NCBI GenBank assembly: GCA_017934045.1
Contig: JAGBKK010000024.1
Location: 62,001 to 126,000 of the forward strand
Direction: 5' to 3'
Length of the DNA: 64,000 nucleotides
From: Neisseriaceae bacterium
GTDB taxonomy: Bacteria; Pseudomonadota; Gammaproteobacteria; Burkholderiales; Neisseriaceae
Numbering within the stretch: the first letter of the stretch is position 1; each line of letters begins with the position of its first letter. Positions 1 to 9,326 of the stretch are shown here, piece after piece. The translations under genes and the position numbers were made by a program. The notes beneath the pieces are model-generated. The model made no database searches and was not told the origin of the DNA. It saw only the letters and a list, made by a program, of their open reading frames with translations.

Positions 1-1116
1 GAAGATGTGATTGAGTTACACGGACATGGCGGAGGAGTTGTGCTGAATTTGCTTTTGCAACGCGTTTTGCAACTTGGGGCAAGAATGGCAGAAGCAGGCG
101 AATTTTCTCGCCGTGCGTTTTTAAACGGCAAAATGGATTTAGCCCAAGCCGAAAGTGTGGCAGATTTAATCGCCGCGTCAGGCGAAAAAGCGGCACGCAT
201 GGCGGCTCGTTCGTTAAGTGGTATATTTTCTAATAAAATCAATGTCTTATTGCGAAAATTGATTGATTTACGCATGTTGGTCGAAGCAGTCATGGATTTT
301 CCCGAAGAAGACGAAGATTTTTTACAAAACGCAAATATAAGCAAACAAATCAAAGACTTAAAAGCAGAAATTGAAGCCATATTCGCCACAGCACGGCAAG
401 GGGCGGTGTTGCGAGAGGGCTTGCATATTGTGTTAGTGGGAGCCCCAAATGTGGGCAAATCGTCTTTGCTCAACGCCTTATCGGGCGAAGATACGGCGAT
501 TGTAACCGATATTGCAGGCACAACGCGTGATATGGTGCGTGAGCAAATTTTAATAGACGGCGTGCCTGTCTTTATTACCGACACCGCAGGTTTGCGGCAA
601 ACTACTGATATTATTGAACAAAAAGGTATAGAACGCGGACTTTCCACTGCCAAAAACGCAGACGCTGTACTGATTTTAAGCGAAAGCAAACAAGCCTTAT
701 CCGCTGAAACCGCACAATTATTAGCCGATATTCCGCAGGAAATTCAACGCATTTTTGTGGTGAATAAAATCGACAAAACAAATGAGCCGCCTGCGTTAGA
801 GAGCAACGACAAGGGCGATACAATCAAACTGTCCGCCAAAACAGGGGCAGGTTTAAACTTATTAAAACAAGTTTTATTGAACATTATCGGAAAAACGCCA
901 AATGACGAAGGCTTATTTTTAGCCCGCACCCGCCATTTAGAAGCCTTGCAAAACGCTTTGAGCGAATTAGATAACGCATTGATTTATCTACAACAAAACG
1001 ACTTACTCGCCGAACACTTACGCCACACGCAAAATGAATTAGGCAAAATCACAGGCGAATTTAGCCCTGACGATTTATTAGGCGAAATTTTTAGTAGATT
1101 TTGTATTGGGAAGTAG
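1..1116 (+). CDS. mnmE: tRNA modification GTPase MnmE (TrmE), 5'-truncated by window edge
   Basis: MnmE with MnmG makes the 5-carboxymethylaminomethyl modification of wobble uridine in several tRNAs. The reading frame is open from base 1 (EDVIELHGHGG), so the N-terminal formyl-THF-binding domain lies outside the window. Visible are the helical domain, then the G domain: G1 GAPNVGKSS near residue 145, DTAG (G3) and NKID (G4). The C-terminal FCIGK motif contains the conserved cysteine of the family. The gene ends at TAG 1114-1116 and is followed at once by an uptake palindrome and a hairpin terminator. Identification is secure; the true start is not seen. Confidence 0.97.
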   Translation, partial: EDVIELHGHGGGVVLNLLLQRVLQLGARMAEAGEFSRRAFLNGKMDLAQAESVADLIAASGEKAARMAARSLSGIFSNKINVLLRKLIDLRMLVEAVMDFPEEDEDFLQNANISKQIKDLKAEIEAIFATARQGAVLREGLHIVLVGAPNVGKSSLLNALSGEDTAIVTDIAGTTRDMVREQILIDGVPVFITDTAGLRQTTDIIEQKGIERGLSTAKNADAVLILSESKQALSAETAQLLADIPQEIQRIFVVNKIDKTNEPPALESNDKGDTIKLSAKTGAGLNLLKQVLLNIIGKTPNDEGLFLARTRHLEALQNALSELDNALIYLQQNDLLAEHLRHTQNELGKITGEFSPDDLLGEIFSRFCIGK

Positions 1117-1121
1117 TTTTT

Positions 1122-1168
1122 TTCAGGCAGCCTGAAAAAAAACGGCAGTTTTTTGACTGCCGTTTTCA
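1122..1168. terminator. Uptake palindrome plus hairpin terminator between convergent genes
   Basis: TTCAGGCAGCCTGAA (1122-1136) is followed by a hairpin with arms AACGGCAGT / ACTGCCGTT and flanking A and T runs. The two convergent genes (mnmE and the sugar-binding protein) both end here, so it probably works in both directions. Confidence 0.75.
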
Positions 1169-1182
1169 TTACTGGATAAAAA

Positions 1183-2263
1183 TTATTTATCGCCTTTAAC
1201 AATGATGGCGTAAGGCACATTCAGCGTTGTGCCACCATCAAAGGGAATGTCAATGCCGTCACTGGCACTTTTGCCCAAAGCCAAGTTTTCCGCAATTTGA
1301 TACGCCAATTTCGATTGACCAACCACATCTTGCAGTACTGTACCAGCCATTTCGCCGTTTTTCACCGCTTCTTGGGCTTCGTCAATGGCGTTCATACCAA
1401 ACAAGGGTAAAGGTTTCATATTGGCTTCTTTGAATGCGTCCAAAGCACCCAACACCAAGTCATCGGTATTACCCACCATCACTTCCATTTTTTTGATTTG
1501 TCCTGACTTAATCCAGCCAGCAACAATTTCTTTGGCTTTATCGCGTTCAGTGTTGGTGTCTTCGGTCATTGGAATGCGTTCAATATTCAAACCAGAATCA
1601 TTGACGGTACGCATAAAGAACTGCGAACGCACTTGCATTTTCTTATTGTCTTTCGCACCTTCAATAATGACAAATTGCATTTTGCCATCGGTATTCAAAT
1701 CCCATTCAGGGTGTTTTTTCCATTGATCAACCACCATTCTGCCTTGATAAGCACCTGCTTGCTCGGCAGATGAAGCCACCGAAATCACATTATCAAAACG
1801 AGAATGAATGGCTTTGGAAGCAGGACGGCGTGCAGCAATAATGGTTACGCCTTTTTCTTTGGCATATTGCAACACTTCTTGTATCGGTGTTTCAGCATCT
1901 TTGCCTTTAATGGCTTTGAACACCACCACCACCGATTTTGCACCGTTATCAATCATACCTTTCACTTGATTGACTTGATTCATTAAATCGTCTTTGGTTT
2001 GACTTTCGTTTGCCGATTCAAACAACAAATTTGCACCGCGTTCTTGTGCGATTTCTTTAATCGCATCTTCGGACGCGTCCATTGTGGAAATTTCACCACG
2101 CACACAGCAATGTGAAAAACCAATGGTTACACCTGCCGCATGCATTGTTGGATTGCGTGGTTTGACTTTGTTGTTGATTTTGACTGCTTTGCTGACCACA
2201 AGCTGCCAAAGAAAATACAGCAACGGTACTGGCACACAACTTAAAGAATGTTTTTTTGTCCAT
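1183..2263 (-). pseudogene. MglB-like periplasmic sugar-binding lipoprotein, frameshifted after the signal peptide
   Basis: The mature part resembles MglB/RbsB-type substrate-binding proteins of sugar ABC transporters (GMIDNGAKSVVV, NTDDLVLGALDAF, LFGMNAIDEA). The best start is ATG 2263, 8 nt after AGGAGG; it opens with MDKKTFFK and a lipobox SLAAC, but this frame stops soon after (TGA about 165 nt downstream). The conserved domain is in another frame, also open through the N-terminal region, whose own ATG (2268) sits only 3 nt from the Shine-Dalgarno site and gives no signal peptide. One indel near 2100-2170 would join the two. No permease or ATPase gene is nearby. Could be a real lesion or a sequencing error; I treat it as broken. 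Confidence 0.6.
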
Positions 2264-2657
2264 AGCATTAACCTCCTACCATGTGAAAGCACTGACAAAA
2301 AATGAAGAACATCTTGATATTTAAAGATGAACCAAACATACTACAACTCGCTGTTGTAACGGCTAATCATACTGAAATATGCTTGCGTATGCAACAAGCA
2401 ATTACTAATGTTTAGGCAGCCTGAAAGAAAAAACAGCAATTTTCACTGCCGTTTTGCGATAGAGATAGTCGTTAAATTTCAAAACAATAACAAGCGGCTT
2501 TGCCTGCAACAGTATAACTAATACGGTAAGACATAGCATACGCATTAGTATTTTGAAGTTTAACAACGATAACCGTTCTATCCCAAACTTTTTGGCACTT
2601 GGATTGTCAATTGATCATTGAATAAAACATTTATGGATAAAAAATCAATTAAAAATT
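2264..2657. other. Intergenic region with degenerate uptake sequence and Correia-like repeat
   Basis: Holds the divergent leader of the sugar-binding gene, a degenerate uptake palindrome (2412-2425), a weak hairpin near 2430-2455 and the Correia-like element described separately. No coding region is supported. Confidence 0.5.
2466..2571. repeat. Correia-like miniature element, copy A
   Basis: About 106 bp with terminal inverted repeats TAGTCGTTAAATTTCAAAAC and its partner TTTTGAAGTTTAAC plus an eroded end. The core reads CAGTATAACTAATACGG, close to the CAGTACAAATAGTACGG core of neisserial Correia elements. It is a more decayed relative of the perfect copy at 38414-38521. Confidence 0.75.
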
Positions 2658-3542
2658 TTATTCACTAATGATAAATTGCCGACATATCCGATTGATTTTC
2701 CAATGTTTTACTGCCCATTGTAATAAATTGGCACAATGTTCATCAGGAATAGGCTGTGGCAAATTAAGATATACCAAGACTTTTTTGAGCAATGTTTCTT
2801 TATTCGATAAATCCAAACAAGGAGCAAGCGTTTGTTTTGACCATTTCTGCCCTAATCGATTGGTTAATAAGGGCAAATGTGCATATTGTGGTACAGAATA
2901 TTTCAGGCAGCCTGCAAGATAAATTTGACGGGGCGTAGAAACCAATAAATCTGCCCCACGCACAATATGTGTTACGCCTTGATGAAAATCATCAACCACC
3001 ACCGCCAATTGATAAGCCCACTCACCGTCCGCACGCAACAGCACAAAATCGCCAATGTCGTGTTGCAGATTTTGTTGCTGTATGCCAAAAATTTTATCTT
3101 CAAAAACAATGGGTTGATTATCTGTTTTCATTCGCCACGCAGCTTGCTTGGCATTATGTTCAGGCTGCCTAAAACGGCAATTTCCGTTATAAACCATACC
3201 GTCAATGCCTTGCCGACCGTTTTCCTGTACAGTTTTGCGACTGCAATAGCACGGATAAACCAAATTTTGCCGTTGAAGTTCGTCCAAAGCCGCACGATAC
3301 AAAGCGTGTCGCTGGCTTTGATACACTACGCAATCGTCCCAATGCAAAGAAAATGCGTCCAATGTACGCAAAATATCGTCCGCCGCACCTTTAACTTCAC
3401 GCGGTTTATCCAAGTCTTCCATACGCACCAACCACTTGCCGTTGTTAGCTTTTGCGTCCAAAAAACTTGCCACCGCCGTTAAAAGCGAACCAATATGTAA
3501 ATGCCCAGTAGGACTGGGGGCAAAGCGTCCGATGTATTGCAT
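2658..3542 (-). CDS. gluQRS: Glutamyl-Q tRNA(Asp) synthetase
   Basis: Truncated GluRS paralogue that glutamylates the queuosine at position 34 of tRNA(Asp). The sequence shows [14 protein letters not shown] (HIGH motif) at the N terminus, the zinc site CYC near residue 98 with YNGNC downstream, and a KMSKS-like KWSKQ. Length 294 aa is typical. An uptake palindrome encodes FRQPE inside it, just after the zinc cysteine, and GCLKY further on. The ATG follows another uptake palindrome (3547-3561) by only a few bases and no Shine-Dalgarno site is visible. Confidence 0.95.
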   Translation of the reverse strand: MQYIGRFAPSPTGHLHIGSLLTAVASFLDAKANNGKWLVRMEDLDKPREVKGAADDILRTLDAFSLHWDDCVVYQSQRHALYRAALDELQRQNLVYPCYCSRKTVQENGRQGIDGMVYNGNCRFRQPEHNAKQAAWRMKTDNQPIVFEDKIFGIQQQNLQHDIGDFVLLRADGEWAYQLAVVVDDFHQGVTHIVRGADLLVSTPRQIYLAGCLKYSVPQYAHLPLLTNRLGQKWSKQTLAPCLDLSNKETLLKKVLVYLNLPQPIPDEHCANLLQWAVKHWKINRICRQFIISE

Positions 3543-3702
3543 TATTTTCAGGCTGCCTGAAAGATTTTTAACAAACGAAATAATTTAAAAACTATATGAT
3601 ATATTTAAATAATTTTTTTATCCTATCATAACCCCCATAAAAAATCAAACCGCACAAACTTCTGCAAATAATCTACGCTTGCTTGACTAAATTTACTTTG
3701 GA

Positions 3703-3892
3703 GAGACTCCTGCAAAACTAATCTTTTAAAACGAAACGCCGTAGGCGGGGCTTTGCCCACCAATCGCCTGATAGAACAGAATAAATATTATTGAAATTCA
3801 AGTGGTTATAAATTGCTCAATTTTGGTGGGGAACATGCCCACCCTACGATAGAATTAAATTTTTGTTTCTGTATAGGTTTTGCAGGGGTTTC
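3703..3892. mobile_element. 190-bp MITE-like element with IS5/IS1031-type ends
   Basis: Ends are imperfect inverted repeats GAGACTCCTGCAAAAC (3703) and, on the other strand, GAAACCCCTGCAAAAC (3892). This resembles the GAGACC-TTTGCAAAA ends of some IS5-family elements. The interior has no ORF; it contains two GTGGG/CCCAC palindromic motifs (near 3757 and 3823). Probably a non-autonomous or internally deleted element. Family assignment is inference from the ends. Confidence 0.55.
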
Positions 3893-3900
3893 TTGGAACG

Positions 3901-3955
3901 AAAAATATCCGTTATCGATTGTGCAGAAAAAGCACTCCGATAACGGATATTTTTT
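3901..3955 (-). terminator. Strong hairpin terminator of the CZB gene
   Basis: A 17-bp perfect stem (AAAAATATCCGTTATCG, 3901-3917, pairing with 3938-3954) encloses a 20-nt loop. On the minus strand it lies just downstream of the CZB gene and ends in a T run. Confidence 0.8.
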
Positions 3956-3983
3956 ATTTTTGTGCTAATTTGGTAAAGATTTC

Positions 3984-4433
3984 CTACTTTTTATTTTCCT
4001 GATACACAATCAACAACGCCACCAAAGCAATTTGCACATTATTGGACAATTCAACCAACTCATTGCGTAAAGCAAACATAGCATCTGCAAAGCGTTTTTG
4101 TTGATGTTTTTTCAAAATACCGCCTGCACACTCGTGAAAAGCAGCGTGTTCTTTTTTCAAAGTTTCGTATTCTTTGAATTGTTCTAATTTTTTGCCATCG
4201 CCATACAGCCATTTGCCTACGGCACACAAATGGTCTGCCCCCACAATTTCAGGGTCATATTCTTCTGGATTCTGCCCTTTAAGCGTGAGTTGCAATTTAT
4301 CAATCCACGCCGCATGGGCGGCAATGGCATTACCCAAAGTCAAACCATGCAAATCTTGTTGATCTTGCGGTAAATTTAAAGGAATTTTATTTCCTGCTAA
4401 CTGTTGTTCTAACCAATATTTTAAGTGGTTCAT
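3984..4433 (-). CDS. Stand-alone CZB (chemoreceptor zinc-binding) domain protein
   Basis: 149 aa. The CZB fold binds zinc through one cysteine and three histidines and usually sits at the end of chemoreceptors or diguanylate cyclases. Matching elements here are AAHAAWIDKL (first His, near residue 40), LCAVGKWLYGDG (Cys, near 70), and HAAFHECAG (two His, near 96-100). No receptor or cyclase domain is attached, so it may be a soluble zinc or hypochlorite sensor; the partner is unknown. It is monocistronic with its own terminator. The start ATG 4433 has a weak AAAGG upstream. Confidence 0.85.
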   Translation of the reverse strand: MNHLKYWLEQQLAGNKIPLNLPQDQQDLHGLTLGNAIAAHAAWIDKLQLTLKGQNPEEYDPEIVGADHLCAVGKWLYGDGKKLEQFKEYETLKKEHAAFHECAGGILKKHQQKRFADAMFALRNELVELSNNVQIALVALLIVYQENKK

Positions 4434-4780
4434 TGTGTGAGCCTTTCTTTTGATAAGTGGAAAATTTTATATTTTAATGAAACATTAAAATATGTTTAGC
4501 AGTTTAACTTTAAAAACAAAATATCAATGAATTAAATATTTTCATATCCGTATATTGATATTAAAAAAATTGATTGTATTATGGAATAAAAAATCATATA
4601 TCGTATATGACTTAATTTTAATATTTGATTAAAAAATATTCATTCCAATAAAATAATAATTGAATTTCAGTATGCTAATGAATTTGAAAAATTTTGATAT
4701 GGGTAAAATAAAAAACAGTGAAAAACAATAATTTTTCATATTGCAATAAATTGATTTTCAGGCTGCCTGAAACGGTTTTT
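4434..4780. other. AT-rich intergenic region, no gene seen
   Basis: Very AT-rich DNA upstream of the CZB gene, with an uptake palindrome at 4757-4771 near its right end. It probably contains the CZB promoter, but I cannot choose a specific site among many AT-rich candidates. Confidence 0.5.
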
Positions 4781-4888
4781 TATAGTCGATTCAGAGCAAA
4801 AGCATGCAAGGCAACTTTGCCTGCGACAGTATAAATAATACGGCAAGGCTTTCCCAATGAAGCATAATTTTGGTATGAATTTACTATG
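4781..4888. repeat. Correia-like miniature element, copy D (second TIR subtype)
   Basis: 108 bp with ends TATAGTCGATTCAGAGCAAAA-like on the left and the complement of CATAGTAAATTCATACCAAAA-like on the right. The core GACAGTATAAATAATACGGCAAGGC is shared with copy C. The right end touches the stop codon (4889-4891) of the FAD-linked oxidase gene, so the element inserted exactly at the gene's 3' end. Confidence 0.75.
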
Positions 4889-6253
4889 TCAAGGATAAAC
4901 CTTATTTGGATTCATAATATTCAAAGGGTCAAGGTGTTGTTTAACGGCTTTCATCAATGCCAATTCAGCAGAAGAACGCATTTTTGCCACCCAATGTTTT
5001 TTCAACACACCAACGCCGTGTTCAGCGGCGATTGTGCCGCTATGTTGCAAAACTGCTTGATAAACGATTGAATTGATTTGATTTTCAAATTGATACGCTG
5101 TGTTATTCGCATAATCAGGCAGAAAAATATTGTAGTGCAAACTGCCATCGCCCAAATGTCCAAACAACACAATTTCTGCGTTTGAAAAGGCTGCCTGAAT
5201 ATTTTTTTCACATCGTGCCACAAAATCTGCCAAAGCACAAATCGGCACGGCAATGTCGTGTTTAATGCTCACGCCACGCCGTTTTTGAGCGGCGGAAATG
5301 TTTTCTCGCAAACGCCACCATTGTTGGCGTTGGCTCACATTTTGAGCAATTAAAATATGTTCAAAACCGTGTTGTAACAAGGTTTCAGGCAGCCTATCGC
5401 TGGCGTGCGTTTGTTCCCATTCGCACAGAATATGCCATTTTGCGTTGGTGGGCGGTTTTATGTGTAAATCTTGTGCAGAAATCATCAACGCCGTGTGCGA
5501 AATCAATTCAAAACTTTTGAGCGTACCTAAACTATGTTTTTGTAATATATTCAATAAGTTAATACATTCTTCTATTGAAACACAATCCGCCCACAGTGTC
5601 GTCATTTCTTGCGGCGGTGGAAATAATTTCAGCGTTGCCGCCGTAATCACGCCCAGCGTGCCTTCGCTACCGATAAACAAATGTTTCAAATCCAAACCTG
5701 CGGTGTTTTTATGTAAGGGCGACAGTTGCGAAATCAGTTCGCCATTGGGCAAAACCACTTCCAAACCCAACACCAAATCACGCATAGTGCCGTATCGCAA
5801 CACATTGATTCCGCCTGCATTTGCCGCAATATTGCCACCGATTTGACAACTGCCCTCGCTGGCTAACGACAGTGGAAAAAACAAACCTGCGTCTTTTGCC
5901 GCTTGCTGCACTTGATACAACAGGCAGCCTGAACCCACGGTAATGCAACGGTCGGCAGTATTCACTGGATTGATTTGATTGAATTTATCTAACGACAACA
6001 AAACGCCGCCGTCAATGGTCGCTCCGCCACATAAACCTGTGTTACCGCCAATCGGCACAACAGGGATTTTGTGTGCAGAACAAATCCGCATAATGTTTTG
6101 CACCGATTGCGTTGAAATCGGCGACAGCACAATATCTGCACGACTTTGATAGCGTTCTCTTCTGTCTAACAATAAGGCAGAAATTTTGTCATCATCACGC
6201 ACTATTTCATCAGCAGATAAGTGGGCAGAGAATAAATCGAACAGCGACATCAT
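4889..6253 (-). CDS. FAD-binding oxidase/dehydrogenase (GlcD / D-lactate dehydrogenase family)
   Basis: 454 aa flavoprotein of the FAD-linked oxidase C-terminal family, which oxidises 2-hydroxyacids such as D-lactate, glycolate or D-2-hydroxyglutarate. The FAD-binding PP-loop reads PIGGNTGLCGG near residue 73, followed by GGNIAANAGG. Near the C terminus are FGHLGDGSLHYN and AAEHGVGVLKK, the metal/flavin-site histidine motifs of the family. No glcE/glcF or lldP neighbour is present, so the substrate cannot be named. Uptake-sequence fragments fall inside the gene (near 5185, 5385 and 5920) and are translated. Two adjacent ATGs at the start make the first residue ambiguous. Confidence 0.88.
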   Translation of the reverse strand: MMSLFDLFSAHLSADEIVRDDDKISALLLDRRERYQSRADIVLSPISTQSVQNIMRICSAHKIPVVPIGGNTGLCGGATIDGGVLLSLDKFNQINPVNTADRCITVGSGCLLYQVQQAAKDAGLFFPLSLASEGSCQIGGNIAANAGGINVLRYGTMRDLVLGLEVVLPNGELISQLSPLHKNTAGLDLKHLFIGSEGTLGVITAATLKLFPPPQEMTTLWADCVSIEECINLLNILQKHSLGTLKSFELISHTALMISAQDLHIKPPTNAKWHILCEWEQTHASDRLPETLLQHGFEHILIAQNVSQRQQWWRLRENISAAQKRRGVSIKHDIAVPICALADFVARCEKNIQAAFSNAEIVLFGHLGDGSLHYNIFLPDYANNTAYQFENQINSIVYQAVLQHSGTIAAEHGVGVLKKHWVAKMRSSAELALMKAVKQHLDPLNIMNPNKVYP

Positions 6254-6598
6254 GTTTTCTCATCATTGAATGGCGTGATTGTAAGATGATTTGTTGATTT
6301 GCAAAATACTTTTTTCACTTCGCCTTGCGGCTTGTTTGCTTCGCAAACCTTTTATTGACTTCGTCAATAAAGATTTTAACTTTGTTAAAATAAACCTTAT
6401 TTTGGCTTCGCCTAAATTTCAGCTTGATTGCTTCGCAATCTACTTTTATGAACTTTGTTCATAAAAGATTTGATACTTCGTATCAAACAAACCTTATTTT
6501 CTACACTCTTTGACACCGCCACTATCGTGTGGCGTTTTTGGGGTTGGAAAGCCCACCCTATAAGCACCTGCGGTATTTTGGTGTGTTGAAGATTCACC
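6254..6598. repeat. Array of seven mini-hairpins with CTTCG/CTTTG centres
   Basis: Between 6335 and 6487 lie seven consecutive small palindromes: TTTGCTTCGCAAA (6335), TTATTGACTTCGTCAATAA (6352), TTTTAACTTTGTTAAAA (6374), TTTGGCTTCGCCTAAA (6401), GATTGCTTCGCAATC (6426), a 25-mer at 6443-6467, and TTTGATACTTCGTATCAAA (6469). Each has the same CTT(C/T)G centre but different arms. A GTGGC/GCCAC hairpin and a GGGTTGG..CCCACCC motif follow (6515-6565). No gene is seen. Function unknown; see findings. Confidence 0.8.
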
Positions 6599-7921
6599 CT
6601 ACTTCTGCACCACCGCTTTTGTTTCGCCTTGTGCAAAGCGAATATTGATGATTTCTTTATCGGCTAAATCTTGGGCAGAAACCACTGCTTTGCCTTGCTT
6701 GTTTAGCACCACGCTAAAACCTCTTTGCAAAATGGTTTGTGGGGATACGGCTTGTAATAGTTGTTCTTTGCTGTCTAATTTTTGTGATAACTCTTTGATT
6801 TTATTGTTGATAGATTGATTAAGCGTTATTTGAATATCATCTACTTTTTTCAGGCTGCCTGAAAGATTAGGACGCACAAAGGAGAGTAAATCGTTTTGGT
6901 GAGAAACTGCCGTTTGTGCTGTGATACAGCGTTGTTTCAGGCTGCCTGAAAATTGTAAAACGCAATCAGACAGGCGTTTTTGTTGTTTTTCTAACAGGCT
7001 TTGTGGCGATAAAAGCAGGCGTTCTAATCGGTCAATGTGTTGAGCCGTGTCATAATAGCGGCGGTGGATATTTTGTTGCAATCTTTCTTCTAATTTATTG
7101 ATTTGTAATAATAATTCTTCTTTATCAGGACTACACAATTCTGCTGCCGCAGTCGGCGTGGCGGCACGCATATCGGCGGCAAAATCGCACAGGGTAAAGT
7201 CGGTTTCATGTCCTACGCCGCTGACAATCGGCAACGCCGAATTGGCAACCGCACGCACGGTGATTTCTTCGTTAAACGCCCACAAATCTTCAATACTGCC
7301 GCCGCCACGACACACAATCAGCGTATCCACTTCGGCTCGTTCATTTGCCACACGAATGGCGGTGGCGATTTCGTTTTCACTGCCTTTGCCCTGCACCGCT
7401 GTGGGATAAATAATCAATTCAATCAAAGGCATACGGCGGCGTAGCGTGGTTATCACATCGCGTAATGCCGCCGCCGCTGGGCTAGTAACAATGCCGATTT
7501 TTTGTGGGCATGTGGGTATGGGGCGTTTTTTGGCGGTGTCAAACAATCCTTCTGCAGATAAGCGTTTTTTCAAGGCTTCAAACGCCGCATACAACCGCCC
7601 TGCCCCTGTGGGACGCATTTGGCTAACAATAATTTGATATGAGCCACCTGCTTCATACACCGTAACTTTGCCGAACAATTCGACTGCGTCTCCGTCTTTG
7701 GGTGCAAAGTCCAAACGGCTTGCCTGTCCTTTGAATAAGGCACACCGCACTTGTGCGTTGTCGTCTTTCAAAGAAAAATAACAATGCCCAGACGCAGACG
7801 GTTTCCAGCCTGAAATTTCGCCTGATACCCACACACTGCCGATTTGTTCTTCTAATAAAAATCGTGCATGGGCATTTAATTGTGAAACGCTTAATGGGGT
7901 GTTGGTTTGTTCGCTATTCAT
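6599..7921 (-). CDS. xseA: Exodeoxyribonuclease VII large subunit
   Basis: 440 aa, usual length. XseA with several XseB subunits degrades single-stranded DNA. The N-terminal OB domain begins NTPLSVSQLNAHARFLLEE and contains VWVSGEISGWK and SGHCYFSLKD; the catalytic part contains PTCPQKIGIVTSPAAAALRDV, CRGGGSIEDLW and SGVGHETDFT. The coiled-coil region near residues 250-380 carries two in-frame uptake sequences that encode SGSLK. The start ATG 7921 follows an AGGTAGCCTGAA-type uptake sequence by two bases, with no Shine-Dalgarno site. xseB is not in the window. Confidence 0.96.
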   Translation of the reverse strand: MNSEQTNTPLSVSQLNAHARFLLEEQIGSVWVSGEISGWKPSASGHCYFSLKDDNAQVRCALFKGQASRLDFAPKDGDAVELFGKVTVYEAGGSYQIIVSQMRPTGAGRLYAAFEALKKRLSAEGLFDTAKKRPIPTCPQKIGIVTSPAAAALRDVITTLRRRMPLIELIIYPTAVQGKGSENEIATAIRVANERAEVDTLIVCRGGGSIEDLWAFNEEITVRAVANSALPIVSGVGHETDFTLCDFAADMRAATPTAAAELCSPDKEELLLQINKLEERLQQNIHRRYYDTAQHIDRLERLLLSPQSLLEKQQKRLSDCVLQFSGSLKQRCITAQTAVSHQNDLLSFVRPNLSGSLKKVDDIQITLNQSINNKIKELSQKLDSKEQLLQAVSPQTILQRGFSVVLNKQGKAVVSAQDLADKEIINIRFAQGETKAVVQK

Positions 7922-7938
7922 TATTCAGGCTACCTGAA

Positions 7939-7970
7939 AAAATACCGTCATCATTGGATAACGGTATTTT
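7939..7970 (-). terminator. Hairpin terminator downstream of zipA
   Basis: Arms AAAATACCGT (7939-7948) and ACGGTATTTT (7961-7970). It lies between zipA and xseA on the minus strand, next to the uptake sequence at 7924-7938. Confidence 0.6.
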
Positions 7971-7989
7971 ATTGATGAAAAACAGTTTA

Positions 7990-9180
7990 TTAAGAAAACA
8001 AGCGATTCGCTAATTCATCGCCTGGGGTTAAACCTGCGGCAAGCATTTCTTCTTGGCGTTCTTCAATATAATCGCCGACTTTACGCAACCATTGTGGCGA
8101 CAGTTCTTGCAACTGGTCATCAACCAAATTGAGTGATAAATCGCCTGCCAATCGCACGGTTAAATCCATAAATTTGTCGAAGTTTTTGCGTCCTGGTGGC
8201 ACATGGGCAACATCAAACAGAATGCTGAAACCACGATATTCTTGGGTGGAAAGTTGTTCGGAAGTGAACGAACGACCTTCCAAATCCACAGCTGAAAACA
8301 TTGGTTCATCAGAATCAGGATAATAAAATGCACCGTCATGCGAGAGTTCAAAACCACGCGATTGCAAGGCAGTACGCATTCTGGTACCTGTAACCGTGCC
8401 GTGTCCGACCAAGTGAATGGCGATGATTTGATCCACTCTGGCACACAATTCGTCCAAAGGTTGGGCGTTTTGTAAGAAATTGCTGATATTGGTAAGTTCA
8501 ATTTCGCCGTTCATTTTTTTAGCAAATTCTTTGACTTTATCGCCAAATTTATCTAATTCATTGCGTTCGGCTAAACCTGCACGGCTAATGGCTTGCAAGC
8601 CGATGACAAACGCTTGGTAATGCACCCCTGGAATGGGGTCGGCAGGCTGAAATTGTCCGTCCATAGTGCAACCGACAATACGAAAACGATGCAAACCTGT
8701 GGATAACGATGGCAGTGTAGTGAGTTCTTTGGGTTCATACAGCGAAATATACGCCATATAATCAAACGATGGGTGAAACCACGATAATTCGGTGTTTTTT
8801 AAATCGTCTAATTTAATCAGCAAGTTGCCTTTGGTTTCTGTTGTTTCGGCGGCGGTATCATCGCTTGTGGCTTGTTCGGCAGGGTCGTCTGTGGTAGCAA
8901 ATTCAAACACATCGTCCATATTGTCGGCTTTTTTCTTATTTTTTGTTGCCGTAGGCGTTGCGGTATTATCGTCATCAACTTTGGCGAAAGTGTTTAATAC
9001 GCCTGTTTCGCCGTCTCGCACCGAAACCGCATTTTCTTCTAATAAAGCATCACGGTCGGAATGACCAAATTGTTTGCGAATTTTTTTGCGATATTGTGCT
9101 TCTTGATAAGCGTTAAACGCCAACACCAACAAAATCACTGCCGCCGCTAATACCAAAACCATAATAATTGTTTGCAACAT
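7990..9180 (-). CDS. zipA: Cell-division protein ZipA homologue
   Basis: Inner-membrane protein that tethers FtsZ and bundles its filaments. The N terminus is a single membrane anchor (LQTIIMVLVLAAAVILLVLA) followed by charged NAYQEAQYRKKIRKQFG, a long acidic/Thr-rich linker to about residue 130, then the ZipA C-terminal FtsZ-binding domain (PGVHYQAFVIGLQ, YPDSDEPMFSAVDLEG, FDVAHVPPG, FMDLTVRLAGDL). I use ATG 9180 rather than the TTG two codons upstream because a GGAAA site lies 7 nt before it. About 396 aa. Confidence 0.9.
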   Translation of the reverse strand: MLQTIIMVLVLAAAVILLVLAFNAYQEAQYRKKIRKQFGHSDRDALLEENAVSVRDGETGVLNTFAKVDDDNTATPTATKNKKKADNMDDVFEFATTDDPAEQATSDDTAAETTETKGNLLIKLDDLKNTELSWFHPSFDYMAYISLYEPKELTTLPSLSTGLHRFRIVGCTMDGQFQPADPIPGVHYQAFVIGLQAISRAGLAERNELDKFGDKVKEFAKKMNGEIELTNISNFLQNAQPLDELCARVDQIIAIHLVGHGTVTGTRMRTALQSRGFELSHDGAFYYPDSDEPMFSAVDLEGRSFTSEQLSTQEYRGFSILFDVAHVPPGRKNFDKFMDLTVRLAGDLSLNLVDDQLQELSPQWLRKVGDYIEERQEEMLAAGLTPGDELANRLFS

Positions 9181-9326
9181 AGCCAAATTTCCGTTCAGAC
9201 GAATACAAAACGACAGATTATAACAAACATTCTTAACTATCAGAATATTTCAGGCTGCCTGAACTTGAATATTTTGTAAAATGCCTAATCTATGCAACAA
9301 TTCACACTTTTTATTGAGGACAAAAA

